The notes under the pieces: model-generated
The model's database searches: none
What the model saw: only the letters and a program-made list of their open reading frames with translations
What the model was told of the DNA's origin: nothing
Shown here: positions 10,451 through 25,572 of the stretch, piece by piece
Position numbering within the stretch: position 1 is the first letter of the stretch
Layout: the number at the start of each line of letters is the position of its first letter
Assembly: GCA_016617855.1 (NCBI GenBank)
Contig: JAECUM010001794.1
Span: 1 to 64,000 of the forward strand
Length of the DNA: 64,000 nt
Reading direction: 5' to 3'
From: Megalonaias nervosa
Taxonomy: Eukaryota > Mollusca > Bivalvia > Unionida > Unionidae
Position numbers and translations under genes: made by a program

Positions 10451-10677
10451 GTAATAGTTAACACAGTGTTTTAAAACGGCCGATGCTGCCACCAATTCAC
10501 AGATGGGAAAACTAATATTAATCTGAAACTGAAAAATCTTCTTATACTGGTAACAAACAAAAACACAATTATACATACGATTTAATTTTTATTGTCCATA
10601 CAAGAGATTAGCAAGTCTTTTCTATCAATTGAATGAACAAATTGATCATCAAAACTGCATTTCCTTCTTCAAATCAA

Positions 10678-10790
10678 GAGAGTTGGTAGAACACCGGAAC
10701 TACAAACCAAGATTCATATGTTTGATACCTGCCCAGGCCAGCCTGGGTGGAATGCCTTGGTGTTTCCAGTCATGCAATTAGCACACAATT
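10678..10790 (+). mobile_element. Possible tRNA-derived SINE remnant
   Basis: GAGTTGGTAGAACACCGG resembles a tRNA A box region, and GTTTGATACCTG about 50 bp later resembles a B box (GGTTCGANNCC). No tail or flanking duplication was found, so this is tentative. Confidence 0.35.
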
Positions 10791-10799
10791 TCTAAGCAT

Positions 10800-12660
10800 G
10801 ATTTAACCAAAAATGTTAAAAGTGCCTTAAACCCAACTAAATTGATAGCAATATCTTCAAGAAAATAAAGTATTTTCAAGAATGAAATCATCTGTACCAG
10901 GCAAAACTTTTGTATCTATATTTTATTAGTCAAATTTTGTTAGTGCTTGCAAATACAGAAGTTGACGTCAAGTTAATCCCATTAATCGCAAGATAAAGTG
11001 GGCTGTAACAACCATCAAAGGTTACAGACAGCATCATCGAAAAAAACATTACTGCTGCAGAATAGGTAAACATGTGGAAGACAACACTTAACTACATGTT
11101 TTCCTTAGCAAAATTCATAAACTGTACAGTGTTAATTATATGCAAGTACCCATGAATGTTACATGTAAGTGTATACAAGTACCCATGGGTGGGAGAAACA
11201 TGGGTTCTGCAAAATACCCGTTTTATCTGCATGACACTGCCATTATCTGCTTTAACAGGCAAAAGCGTCAGGGTACAAACTCCAAGAATACGCTAATACT
11301 GCTCCAAAGTTTTAATTGACCACATAAACTATATGCAAGTAATGTAACCTGTAGTATCTTTACCAAAGAATTGTAATAGTGCTGATAATACGAATGATGC
11401 CACCACAATCACTATTGTAGAATGCGATACCTACATCTTGCCCTCTGTAAAAGCAATCTAATCATCCAACATCTTCAATATGCAGAATACTTTGCACATT
11501 TTGGCAGTAGATTTGTGTCAGTCAAGTTTTGAAAAACTGGGGACTGCTTAGACAAGAAAATCAGCGAGATAAAAAGCTATTAATTCATTGTCATAGTGAC
11601 ATTATATTGTTTTTGTGAACAATGCATATGGTAAAATTAAGGGCAAAAATCCGATCTCAATCAGACATTCATATAAAGCTGTTCAATCTGCGGCAACTTT
11701 TTTCCTTTAATTTTCGCATTAAAAAAGTTTTATGAAAATAATGTAGCACACCAAAGACACTTAACTATTAGCTCTTCAACTCAGCTAGTTTTTATGTCTG
11801 AACAGATGATGGATTAAAAAAAAACCCACTGAGCCATTATTTTAATCATCTGAGATTTAAAAGCTAATGCAGAAATGACAGAAGTGATCCAAATGTCAGT
11901 GACAAAGGATAGTGAAATTGTAAATCAAGGGAAGACAAAAGGAAAAATGTTCAAGTTGTTATTCTTTTATATCCCAAACCTTCATTCACACAATTAACTA
12001 TTCACTTTAATACTACTTTGCCTTAATACAATATGTGAATACATGTACAAATAAATATGAATACACAGTTAAATTATGACTGTTTTATACACTTTGTTAC
12101 ACAGAATACTCGTGACACTTACAAATGTTACACAATGTTCATAAATGTGACTGATGAACCAGATTAATGTAATTATTTGCTCTGAACTGTCATACAACAC
12201 CCCATTAACATATCCAAACAGTGTTTTTTATATACACACTGTGTCTTGAATACAATTTGATACAAATCTGTACAAATGAACACAGCTAGGCGTGGATGCA
12301 AACTGTACTGTCTATCAAAAATATTGATACATAGTAAAAATGTTACTCTGTCAGGTACAAAAAAAAACCATCCATGTCCACATTACAGTCACAAAGAGCA
12401 AAAAGTATTTTTTAAAAATTGCAAAGATTTTGAAAATATTGCTATAGTGCTTATAAATGCACCAAAATCAAATCAGTCATCTATATCTTCATTCAGTCAT
12501 GCATACCAAATTTCACTGGTTTACCAGAAGTGGTTTTGCTTATTTGTGTTACATCAAAGAAAGTAAACAAAATTTGCAAAAATTATTGACATGGCATGAA
12601 AATCTAATCCATGTAAAATATCGCACAATATCCAACTAAGTCAGTCAGCTGAAGAAAATA
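10800..12660. other. Non-coding AT-rich region
   Basis: No gene, repeat unit or structured element was recognised. It lies downstream of the BUB1 stop codon and upstream of the viral-like element. Confidence 0.4.
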
Positions 12661-12674
12661 CAATGTATTGCACT

Positions 12675-12680
12675 TTTATT
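12675..12680 (-). terminator. Alternative poly(A) signal for the minus-strand gene
   Basis: TTTATT on the plus strand is AATAAA on the minus strand, about 1.17 kb past the BUB1 stop. It would give a long 3' UTR if the signal at the stop codon is not used. It is a candidate only. Confidence 0.25.
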
Positions 12681-13842
12681 TTCTTTAATATTTATACAAG
12701 ATGGGAGGTGGAGGGGGGATGCTCAAAAGTACAGGCTCAGTGACACAGTTACGAACTTATAGTGACGCTAGATCAACTCGTTAATATACACTGATGTCAC
12801 TCATACACAAACTTGTCCTAGGTCATGTACTAAGCTCTCAATCCTTGGATTATGAATCTGATGTTCTACCAAATGAACTGCCATGGCTCCTGGTTGGAAA
12901 TATGGCCTAAAGCCTGGTCAGTCAATCAGACCATATTTTGAAAGATTGAAAGAGCTGTTAGTCTATACATACGAGACTGGAAAGCCAGCAATTTTACATA
13001 CATTGTAGATTTTCACTCCAATTTAGCAAATACTGATGTATGATGCCCAATAAAAAATGGTGAACACAACTGGTAAGAATCCTGGGTAAATGAACATCTT
13101 CCCAAGTATAAAGAAAATTTGTGATTGGGTTAACAGTGTATCCCCTAGGGGTGAAAGATTGAGAGTAAAAAATCTCCTTGGTGTCAGAACTGGGGATCAG
13201 ACTGAGTAAAAAGCAAACTTTGGTATGAAAAATGGGGGTCCAATTAAAGATTTGGATGTCTCTGAAGCACAAATGAGAGTAAAGGGAAACACTGGGTTAT
13301 GGAAATATAAGCAAATAAATACTGTAACCAAAATCTTAATACAATTTTTCTGTGACTGAATTTGACTCTAAGGTGAAAAGGCAAGTGTGTGTTATAGAAT
13401 GAAAAAATTTATCAAGGTGTCTGGTAAATAAAAATGAAAATAAATCCAAATTTGCAGCATAAATTTGCTGTAACCTTGAACCCCAAAAGTGGCAAGCATG
13501 CTTGTTACAAAATGAATTGTTCTTAGCTTCGTACTGATTAATCCCAAGTATGGTGAGAATCAATCAAGGGGTTTACAAAATCTCAGTAAATGAAAGTCTT
13601 TAACTAAAACCATAACCAATTGTCTTTCTCACTAACACAGGCTTGACAAAAACTGATTACTGGTCGACTCGAAATATGCAAAGAATGACTCCCATTTGGC
13701 TGCAAGTAATCTATTAAAATTTAGGCTGATTTAAATGACCGAACTGATGTAAATGTTGCGGGTCCTGTAACAAACAAGCTGTCACCAGGACTACAGAACA
13801 AAGTACATTCCGAGCACAAGTTAGGTGGTTGGGGTTGGGCAG

Positions 13843-13848
13843 TTTATT
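13843..13848 (-). terminator. Poly(A) signal overlapping the BUB1 stop codon
   Basis: On the minus strand the coding end reads TGT AAA TAA TAAACT. The hexamer AATAAA starts inside the TAA stop. A G/T-rich stretch (CTTGTGCTCGG, then TTTGTTCTG) follows about 25-55 bases on, as downstream elements do. If used, the 3' UTR would be only about 15-30 bases. Confidence 0.45.
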
Positions 13849-14039
13849 ATTTACAGTTTCTCATATCATTGATAGCCAACATAAACTTCCTACACTGACT
13901 GTTGTACTTGTGCAAAAGATTGGCAATGAAGTACTCTTCAAATTCGCACCGGAGGACTGCAAGATCGGGAATTTCATCACAACTGGGAATGTTTAGCAGA
14001 GTATGGAATAACTTCTGCCACAGTGCCTTGTTCCAGCTC
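13847..14039 (-). CDS. BUB1: BUB1 terminal exon
   Basis: One base plus 63 codons and a TAA stop, with acceptor TTTATCTAG. It reads WNKALWQKLFHTLLNIPSC and then a charged helical tail ending NCK, which matches the BUB1 C-terminal tail in type and length. It is separated from the previous exon by an 11.3-kb intron. Confidence 0.94.
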
Positions 14040-15767
14040 CTAGATAAATAAATACAACACAGGAGATTAGCAGCTCATTGTATTTTCCTGATATTTTCCT
14101 GTAAACCATATAAAGGATACTCTTTATCAGAAGATATTACCGTTCAATTTGTTGATATATAAACATAAATTTTGAAAGAAACAAATCTTATCTCATATAT
14201 TTTTCGCATAATACTTACTTTTAGGTCAAATTCTGCCAAACTGAACATCCAAAATGTCCCTAAATTATATTGTTCCAATGTATTCAACTGGGCATTCTTG
14301 AAGCTGCTAAAATAACGCACAACAAAAACACAACATCTCCAACAATCATTTTCCTATGCCCCAAAAATAACCAATATTGTATGCAATACACCTATACCTG
14401 TCAAAGTGTGTGTGTGTGTGTGATTTAGATTTTTCACGTAGCTTTAACAATTTTTCAGTCAAATTGCTACGATGTCTGCAGTGTGACAGTTTATAGTGAT
14501 GTCTAGTACTGGGGCATCATACCGCAGACATGTGGCATGATGTCCCACCCAGTCACATTATCCTGACACCAGGCCGACCAGTCCTAACACTAACCTCTTA
14601 ATGCTGAGTGCCAAGCGAGGCAGCTGTTAGTACCATTTTTTAGTCTTTGGTATGACTCGGCCGGGGTTCGAAAGTGCACTTCACCTTAGGAATCAAAACT
14701 GCCAATAAAATTCCCCATCTATTATCAGATATTGATGAGTCAGCATTTTGCATGGTTTCTTTTCTTAACAGAAATTCAAACTATGCAACTCCTAATACTG
14801 AATGTACCAAACATAATCAACATTAAACTGTCTATTCTATATCTAAAAATTTTGGGGAAATTTCTGCCTTCATTTGAAAATTAGGGGAAATTTCTGAATA
14901 TTGGAAAGATTTTCTATTCTATATCTAAAAATTGTGGGGAAATTTTTGCCCTCATTTGAAAAATAGGGGAAATTTCTGAATATTGGAAAGATTTTCTATT
15001 CTATATCTAAAAATCTGGGGGAAATTTCTGCCTTCATTTGAAAAATAGGGGAAATTTCTGAATACTGGAAGGATTTAATACAAAAATAACAGTGGTGAAG
15101 GAAAATATGATGTGCTGCAGTGTAGAAATCCATTGTCCAAATTGACCAAGTTGTAGATTTGTTCCTACAGACCAGAGACTTTTGCAAGGTTACTTGTCCA
15201 TGGGCAAGAAAATTGTGGCCTTAACCTCAAAAGGCAATAGTTCCCATTTTGTCCGAGTGGTATGTACACATTCACCATTAATACTTATCAGCAAGTACCA
15301 TGCAGATGCATTCTTTGTTGTTTACATATGGATTCTGATTGGGTTTTATTACAGTTAAGACTGGAATTTGTAATCCTAACATACATCCTTGAAGTTAAGA
15401 TTATAATCAGGTTTTATTACAGTTAAGAGGAGGCTTTGTGATCTTAACATATGTCTTGATGGTTCATATAATGTACAGGATAATGGCCCTTGCCTAATTT
15501 GTGTCAACATAGATGGTGCTAGAGTAAACAAGGGAGCAAAGAACAGTGTTGCTAAAAGGCTTTCAACACTGTTGATGATCATGTCATCATAATGCTGTTT
15601 ATAAACATCAGTTAAAGTATGGTGTTGCAGCCAAGAAATTCCCTTACCATGGTCAGTTTGAACAGACCATCAAAATGTGATAAAAATTTTGTTCCTTCAG
15701 TCCAAAAAGGCATACCAAGTTTGCAGGAAATCTTGGCCAGTTCATTCATACCTGCAACATTCCCAGA

Positions 15768-15828
<61 letters not shown>

Positions 15829-18800
15829 TGTTTTGAGACTCCAAGTGTTTTGAGGTTCCAAGGGGGTTGAGGTGGGGTGTCCGTATGACCAAAAAAGGCA
15901 GAACCATCCTATTAAGAATAAGCTATCTTTTCATAAAAGGCCATATAAAAAGACTGGAAATTCAAATATCACTAAAAGAAACCATCTTGTCTGTTTTCTT
16001 CAAAGCATTCAATACACTTACAATGAAAAAAAAAAATGGTAGACTTGGCATTATCAAATATCATCACCGTATCTATAAATTACACTTGCATAATCACAAC
16101 CATTCACATTAAATAAAAACATCAAGTTTCAGTCTTTAAAATGCATTGAATGGCAAACTATATGCTTAATTAGATATAGTCTTTGCTGCTCGATAGTTCA
16201 ATAGGGGGTCTGAAGGTAATGCAATAGCCCCTAGTGCTCATTTCTGCACTCACTAGAGACTGGAGGGTACTACTGTTCAAGAAACTTCCCTGCTGAATTC
16301 TCTGAGCAAATCCTGGTCAGAACTGAGTTGTTTTATGACAACCATAATGTTAGAACTATATCTGATGCAGTTTGACCATGCCATAGGCTTATATCTATAG
16401 AAACATGAATATGCATCACATTTGGAAATGTTTATTTGATTGGGGGGGGGGGACATAATATATTAAAGTGTAATAGGGGCTTTACAGTTAATACAGCAGT
16501 AATAAATGCCACTGCCCAGCATGGGTATTAATGCTTTATCAACACAAATTGACTGTGCACACTGAAGCATGCATTTATTGTCATTCAAACAATCTATATC
16601 ACGACTAAAATCATCCAGTAAAGCATGGTCAAATACTGGTTGATATTTTAACAAAATTAAGATAATGACTAATAATAAAGAGAACTAATCTGAATGCTCA
16701 ATTCAATGAGTTGAATATGTTACAAGTGGTGCTCCTATTTCGATCGACACTGTACACTCCAGTACTACTTGTGTCAATATGCTGTTTGCAGTATGTATAA
16801 AGAATTAAATGCTTCCCCCTTGCTGCTCTGCTTCAAATTCAAACTCCCTCAACCAATAGTTCTAAAATTTATTTTTACTGGGCTCTGCTTGCTTGGCTGA
16901 TAGCTCATTGCTTTGGGAATCACTGTAAAAAAAATTAATCACACCTGGACACTATTCTGACTAATGAAATGATTATTCCTTGCGTTTTAAATATGGAGTA
17001 GAATCCGACTTCAAAGAAATATCACTGCTGTTCACAAACTTGCTAGCTGTAAATCAGATGATTTAAACAGTCTCGTTGATGGGAATGTAATAACTTGTTC
17101 TACAACAGGTATATAGCATATCTTTGATTTGACTATGTTTTAAAAAGAATCGGGTTTATTCCACTTTGTGAACTTTACCGTATACACTCACACCGGCCCT
17201 TTGATAATAACCCGGGTAATAAAATGAACAAACGGGTACCCGTTTAAAAAAAATGTATTCCAAGTTCAGATTGAGACAGAGAAAAATGATTACAGTTTGA
17301 GGTTCATGTCATGTGCGCATTTATTCATCATCACAGGGGGCTTGTATGGTTGCTTACAATTTACCTGTCGTACGTCTGCTATATAATAATACAAGGGAGG
17401 ACACTTATCTCCTTTTTCGCTGACCTATTTAAGAATCAATGCTGATATTTAAAGCTAGACCATCCTAACTTTGTGCATGTCCATGGTTCATGCTCCACTG
17501 TTCTCAGGACTTAAAAGCACTTGATTTGAGATCCTGATGACATTAATTTTACATCAGACAGTTCCAACCACTTGTCATAGATTCATTCTATTTTGATACT
17601 ACATATGTAGTGGACCAGTCTAAATTGAAATAAATGGCACCAGATATCATCCCCCCGCAAAAAAGACAAAAGACAAATAAAAAAGGAGGCTGTATCAATG
17701 TGACTGTTGGATTTTTATATGACCGAAAAAAAATGATAGAGGACAGCATGGCAGGTTAAGGATACTAAAACAGTCATCATTTGTGGACTTTATGACTATT
17801 CGCGAAAGTTACTGTAGACTAGTTAAAGTGAGTGTTGTGCATCAATAATTTATCAATTTCTTTTGTGTCTATACTCTTGTACTAACTACTAATCTACATG
17901 GATTTAGCCGATTTGTGACACAAAGTTTAACAGCAGATCCAGGTTAAGTAGCAAAAATAAATGTACGTTAAATAAAATAAATAAATAAAAATGGATGTTT
18001 TTCATACAGTTTTCTGCAATTATGGCATGTAATATATCGATTGCTCATTTTATGCTCAGATTACACTTTTTTGCCATTTATATTAGTAATAAATTACGCT
18101 TATACTTCTTTTGGGGGGTTGGCATGTGTGAACCTACAACAAAAACAGTTCAGGTTCACATTTAATACAATTTTCCTTTGATCGGGTACCTGGGTAACGG
18201 ATATTTAGGATTGACAGGAACCTGGTAGAAATTTCCCAAAATTTTGACATCTCTAATGAACACTGACTCTTATTTCAAGGGAAGCCATAGATGGCTTTGG
18301 ATATTCCAGTGCTGACATAGCATAAAACAAACTTTGTTGTTGATAGATGTATGCTTGGTGAAACAGGCTGTGATATTTGTCATGTGTCACAAACTGCAAA
18401 TACTAATGTGGTCTCATTTTGTGTCTTTTTGTAATAAAACATTTAAACCCTTTTAAAATAAAGTTTGGTAATGATTAACTTTTCTTAATTTATATTTTTA
18501 CATTCTGTTGTAACTAAATCTATCGATCAATCTGAATAGAAACAAAAGAATAAATAATCAAAACACAGAAGTTTCAACGTTGTTTCTCAAAATGAATGTC
18601 AATCTGTTTTGAAAAAAAGAAATCTCATTTAATTTTGAACGAACAATAAACGAAAATGAATCCAATTCAGCACAAAAAGCAGTACACATGTTAAGTGTAT
18701 GGAAACCATGTGGAATAATGTTTTTAATGATCACTTCAATATAGTTTATTCTGAAATCAAAGGAGAAGAAAAACAAACTACAGTATTATAAAGAGATATT

Positions 18801-21800
18801 TTCGCAGATAATTTGAACATGATTATAAAACAAGAATTCAACAACGAAACCTACTACCACCACCCACATTTTCGTCTCCCTCTGTTGATTTCCATCCCAT
18901 TATTAGTTTTTTTTTTACAGGTCCCTCAGTTGATGTTTTTGGACTCTATAGGACACAAGTTATCGAGGGAGTGGTGTAAACATTTCTCACACTTCATTAA
19001 AACAAAAAATGCCATGTCTTTAACCAGGACTTATTCTTCCTCGATGAAACTGACTTTTTCCAGGTTCACTTACAAACCTAACTGAATCAAATCAACATTT
19101 TCACATAGAATCTGATCATGCACTAAAATACAGGATATCTCAATAGAAACCAATATAGCTGTAGTGAAACAAATATAACTTTGCATATATGTGTATGTCA
19201 AATTGTACTGGATAAATATGTTAACTTTTAATGTTCTCATTAACTGCATTCTGTCTCGGATGAAGAAATAATAAGGAATGAATAATTGAAGAATTTTTTT
19301 CTTCTTATTTGAAGAAATTGCAATGATCAGTCATACATCCAGACATCAAAATAAACAACTTGAAGGGCTTTGTTCTGAAGCAAAAATTAGCTGGGGAGGG
19401 GGTAAAACCAAAATTATTTAATTGTACCTGGTACAATTGCATTACTTTCCTTTGCCAAGTCCATAGTCCAAGTTAATATTCCCAGAACTGAAAAGAATAT
19501 GATCACAGTCTGACTCCTTTATCCTAGTCAACGTATGGATTACTTTAGACTTATCCTAGACAACATCATTGCTGAATGGGAGCAGGAATCTTTTCAATAG
19601 CAGGCAAGTTTTAACATCCAACTCCACTACATTTTAATAGCAGTAACACAGTACCTGTACTATTGCAATGAACGTTATTCCAATTAGGAGGGAGGCTGAT
19701 GACCTCAACAAAAACTGGTGTAAGAAATAAATACATTGACCCTAACAGTAGGTGTGTTGACTACTATGAGCTGGCAGATGGTTTCTTGCCACACATAGTG
19801 CTGTGCTACCACAACAGATCCCAATGAACTTGTGCTCAAGAGTGATGGTAAAATTATGAAAAGGTAGTGTGAGTGTTTGAAGGCTGCTCACAGAATGTCA
19901 TCATTCAATGAGGAGATTCAAGTAAGCCCAAGATTTAACAATAGCCCAAAATTTCATGGGCTTAATTCTCATCAAAGAAGGTCCCTTTCTGTGAAGGACT
20001 GATAAGTTTTCTAGGCAAAGACAATCCACTTAGAATGGAGGTTGCCAAAATTTAGGCTCAACCCTTGAGATGGAGAAAGAGATGATTCTAACCTCCCTTC
20101 TCCCTTCAGAGGAAGCAGAGAGGAGAAACCAAATCACAATTTCCAATGAACTGTGAAAACCCTTTACCACTGGAAAGGAATGAATTTCATTCCTTCTTCT
20201 TGCCAATGCTGACGAGAGCAGAAAGATGGTCTCAATGGTAAGGTTCTCGATGAAAGCTTTACTCTAAGGTTCATTAAGGAGGTTTCAACAATACCAAATG
20301 AACACATGAATGGTTCCATCTTGGCATTAATGAGTGGGACACCACTTTCTGAAATTCAAAATATCTGATGGCAACAGAAAGGTGAGGTTCAGACCGAACT
20401 AAGCCCCAACAGAGCTTGTAAAGAAAAGGGCTGCCAAACAGCCCCTAATGGTAGACACAGAGTATTCTCTTTCCTTCAAAAGAAACCAATTACAGGAGAT
20501 CCTCTGTTTGGCATTGTAGACCTTGGATGCTGATCGCCTCCCTGACTAAGCAATGCAGTCGGCAAACTTGCTTGAAAACTGGACTTTGCAGCACAGAAGT
20601 TAGAGATTAGTCAAGTGTGAAGTCAGTGTGCTGTGACAGTAAGTCCTCCCTCATTAATAATCTTCTGGACTTGTTTACCAACAGAATGGAGCATATTGCT
20701 GAACCATGACTGCTGAGGCCACAGGGTGTCTACTAGGATGACCTGAGAAATGGAAATCCTGCCTTGGCAAAGAACCTGCAGAATTATTTTGAAGGTGGGG
20801 GGACTGAAGTATACCAATGATCCCACTTCAACCTATCTGGCACTAGAGAGACATAAAGAAAGAGCTTGTTGCTCAGTTTTTTTGTCAAGACATTGAAGGG
20901 TATGATTTTAACTTTGTACCAGTCTCGAATACCTGCTGTTATTCTTAATAGGCTTTCAAAGTGGAGTTCCTTTGTTCTTGTGAGATTCTCTCCAAGACTG
21001 AAGGTTTAAACTCGTTTCTTTGCAAAACTCTCCTGACACAAGCCGTGTGAAGAAGTCTCTCTGGACAGGGGTGAAGTACCTGAGTGGGATTGTCTAAGTG
21101 GTCTGAATTTCAATGGGGAATCTACTTGGGGATATCTATTGCCTTTTTTGAGCTGATTATTCACCATGGACTTGTTTCATCTGTGTTGGGCTACCATAAT
21201 GATACCATCAGTTTTAATCCCTGATTTTCTGATTGTCTCAAGGAATCAGAACAGTCAGAGCAAAGACACTGCACAAAATTCCATCCCAACTGACTTTCAG
21301 TGCATCAATGCCGAAGCTTCTGGGTCTGGACAGGAGAGATGAAGGTGGGCAGTTTGTGATTACAACTTGTTGCAAAGAGATCTGTAACTAGGTGCCCCCA
21401 AAGAGCACAGAGTTTGACCCCTTCTTGGCTGAACCTGACAACACATTCAGACTGCTTGGGATCTGTCTCATCTGTACTGCTGGGAGCACCTGCATAGAAA
21501 CTTCCAGACCAGGATGCATAAGACATGTTCTTTGGTCCCCACATGTTTAAGTAAGCAAGTGACAAAAGAATTTGTCCAGCATTACAATAACCCTTTACCT
21601 AATGTAAGCGCCTTTAGATGCCTCTACCCCATTCTCATGGAAGTGCCTTTGGATGCATCTACCCAATTCGCATGGAAATGCCTTTGGACACTTCTATATC
21701 AATCTCATGGAAGTACATTTAGATGTCCCCTGTAAACATCAGCCATTTTGAGCTGGTTTTCATAGCACCACCTTCAAGGAAAATCCCCTATTAGATACTA

Positions 21801-24800
21801 CATCCACTGATATGAATGACAATTATGTCAGACCACGTGGTCACTGTTTAAACTCTAGCTATTTAAAGTAACTGGGTTGGATTCTTCACTCTCCAAAATG
21901 GAGGCCATGGATTTTGTTCAGTACTTTCTGGAGTTTGCACAGTTAGAGTCACTACCATGAAAGCTTCAATAACTCAGGTAAAGGCTCTGATATTAATGTA
22001 GGCAACACTGAGTTTTTATAGTTTATCAAATTCAGATGATTTAGTGACGTAGATATAGACAAAGAACTGGTATATTTCGAGTAAAAGAAATGGCAGCTAT
22101 GATTAGTCACATGGCTCCACTGGCTTGACGGTGAACAAGTTCTCTCAAGATTTTAACGCACAAAAAATTCTTCCGTGAAAAATAATTATATAGCTTTAAT
22201 GATTAGATTTTGCTCTTAAATCTTTATATACATAATAAATGTGTACCATGTAAAATGGTTAAATCTGATGTTGAACATAACATATACTATACTGCTATAA
22301 CAGTTAACAGGCATTCCTATGTGTATGGAGTCTAGAAAAACACAATTTTCAGCAATCTTGAAAAAAAAAAGAACAAAAAACACCTCTTCATCATATGCCT
22401 GTAACATGTATCTTGTGTAAATGGTAAACAGCCTGCTCAGAGCTGATGTCAAACTATCCTTGGAGTTGTTTAAAAGGCAAAGAAGTATAAACAATTACAT
22501 TTTCGTGCATTACCTAACTAGCTGACAATAGTTAAGGTGATGTGTTAAGTCCTTTGAGGACTGCTGTGGGGGAGTCCATTGTGCTAATTTGCATAGGTAA
22601 AGCTTGCACATAGAAAGTTGACAAAGTGCACAACCCAATTTGTTTAACGTTATAGGTAAATCAAAGAGATGCTAGACATATGTAGAACGGGAAACATTAA
22701 TGCACATCATTGCCTTCAATATGAATGTTTAAACAATATGTATTAAAGACTATTGTCAAGTTTGTGAACATTGGCAATGTTTCTACTGTTACGAGTCTAT
22801 GCTCTTAAAATAAGTAACAGAAAAGAGTGAAGACAACAAACTTTGTAAAAGTTAACAAATAATTTCCCTGGAATACAAAGTGAAAAATTAAGAATAAAGA
22901 ACTTACGGTTTTATGAATTAAATCCAAAAATAATCCATGAATTAAAAATAGAAGTCCTAGTAATAAAAAGTCCTGAATGAAACTGAGTTCAAGTCTCGAT
23001 GAAATCCGAAATTGAAGGCGATGACGTCTGTTGTGGTCAGCGAAGTGCTGCTGTGTCAACAGTCTCTTGTTGAATCACAGAAAATATTATTCCAGTTTTG
23101 AATTCAGTATAACTTCCAATAAATGTCTTTATCCAAGAATTCTGTAGGAGTACTTTTGTATTTCCAGGGAAAAGAATCACTTGAATTCAATAATTTGAAG
23201 AAAATAAAATCTCAATCCAAACTGGTCACAACATAATGCAACTTAACGTGTCAAGTGTTTAAGCCCAACTGACAAATGTCTATCAAAAGCAACAGTTATA
23301 TGCTAATTAAGATGCAAAACAGATTCCCGGCTGAGGGTCAAAAGTTCATTCGTCTGGAAAAAATAAGTTTGTACCAATTGATACATGCTGCTTGTCAAGT
23401 AGTCCAGGTATGACCTTGACTTAATGATTCTTACTCTGAGAAAGATAAAAAAAAATAATAATAAAAAAGGTTCTTTACCAAAACTGTCACTGATTTTGGA
23501 ACAAGGTCAGAAACTAGATACAATGTTTCTATTATTAGTTGTTTATGTCAGTGAAATTAAAAATAAAAAAAAAATATCAGTCAGGTTAAACAGAACTGAA
23601 TTCAATGTTACATTACAATAGCATGTAATGGAATTCAAAAATTTAAAACTAATAAACAAACAATTAAATTAATTATACATAACACTTTGAAGTCAGATTT
23701 TACCCCATAGATAAAATGCAACGAATGATTGTTTTAGTCGTCAGAATAGTGTTCAAGTGTGATTAATTTTTTAAGGTGATTCAGGAAGCAATAATCAGAG
23801 ACACAAGCAAAGCCTGGCAAATGTAAATTACAGAACTCCTGGTTGACAGTTTTGCTTTGGGAAGCAAAGCAGCAATGAGGAGCATTTGTCATGCACACTA
23901 ACCCTCCTTGGGACCTCAAAACACTTTATGAGCCTCACCACAACCTAACACTGCCTGGAAATATGGCAGGTATGTTTTCATTCAAGTTTTGATGCTGGCT
24001 TCTTTTGATGAAGGGTGTACTGCTTTTATTAAAGATTGTAACTAGCTTGCTTATATGAAGGGTGCATGTGTTATTGAATAAACCATGGAAGGTAAATTTT
24101 AGAGGACCAAACAAATATATGTTTGTTAGTGCAATGGCAACATTAAAGCCTGGTGGCAACATCAAATAATTGTAGAACAAAGTATGGGTCAGAATTGACA
24201 GCTTGTTGACATACACAATTAGAAAGCAAAGCATCTTTTCAGTAGGGACCTAGGGGTTCTGTCAACATGTACATTTATTTTTTCATCTCCGTGTCAACAT
24301 AAACATGACAAATTTGGTAGCAACAATAGACCATGGGCCTGGGACTTTGCATTTCATCGACAAAGGTGGCTTGTTGACATAAATGATGTCGATATAAGTG
24401 GATGGGACAATAACAGTGAAATTTCTGCTTATCCTTCAGTAAACCTTTAAGTGCAAAATCAGGAATTTTAAGTTCACTATATACTTTGCAACTTGCTTCT
24501 TTATTAATTACATCAGTGAAACTAAGCTTTTCAATCATCAAGTACACCATTTGCTTTGTTCCCTTGCTATCCTCATCACCTTTGAAACTAAGTAGGATAA
24601 ACCACTGATTGATGTTACATCCTTTAATTATGTTCCTTGCTAGCTGTGTTCTCAGTGTTCCATTAGTTAACTGAAATGAGTTGACTTGACACACAACTAT
24701 TGCCATTCTTATGCAGATATAAATTTATGACTTTAAATTTTTTTATTCTGCCCTTTACTCGATTTGATAAAAAAGATTAATTAACATGATAATATAATGC

Positions 24801-25511
24801 TGGTCAACAATAAATTGACTGAAACAATGCAACCAATGCTTGCACAAGTTGGAGACCAAAACTGTGGTACAAAGTTCCTCAATTTTGCTTTGGAGACTCA
24901 TGATTTTTCAGTACCACAATTATAACATTTTATCAACTCCATTTAATGTAGAAGTCATGATTCTAATATGTTAGTATCACAGTATTTCATTTACAATGAC
25001 AATGTGTAGTAGTAATGTGTAGACACATGGTGTAGTGTTTTGTTTGTATGCAGCAATAATGAAAGTGTGTCAGCAATGTTGTTGTGATCACATGTATATA
25101 TTAAGGGTTCTGCAGTAGGAGGTGATATATAAATGTATGATACAGCAGTAATGTGAATTAATCAGTGATTTGTTTTAATTAGTTTGTTGTGCATGAGGAT
25201 TATCAAACAATTTTAATATGAACTAATGATTCACCTATCTTGCGTATTACCTGCTTGGAGCCAGGAGCCAGCTGTTAAACTTTTGTATTCAAGCCAAGGC
25301 ATGCGTTTTAATATTTTTTCGACAGTGTAAACATTGACATAAAAATTTTTTTACTTTACCTGGGCAAAGAATGGGTCATTAGCCAAGTTCCTTGCGACTG
25401 GTAAACTGACATGTACTGGCCAAAAATTAAAACATGGATGGAGCCAGCCAAACCAAACAGGTCAGTCTGAAAGTGAAGTCAAATTTCTATACACGACAGG
25501 ACCCATGTGTA

Positions 25512-25572
<61 letters not shown>

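Noticed and set aside
14224..14312. Possible exon on the minus strand ending in GTAAGT
   Set aside because: Its start phase does not fit between the neighbouring BUB1 exons and its residues do not match the kinase.
15619..15870. Frame encoding alternating Cys-Val
   Set aside because: Translation of the (TG)n microsatellite.
24275..24706. 143-codon minus-strand frame
   Set aside because: No recognisable motif, no clear splice context and odd composition in its second half. It could be chance or an unknown repeat.
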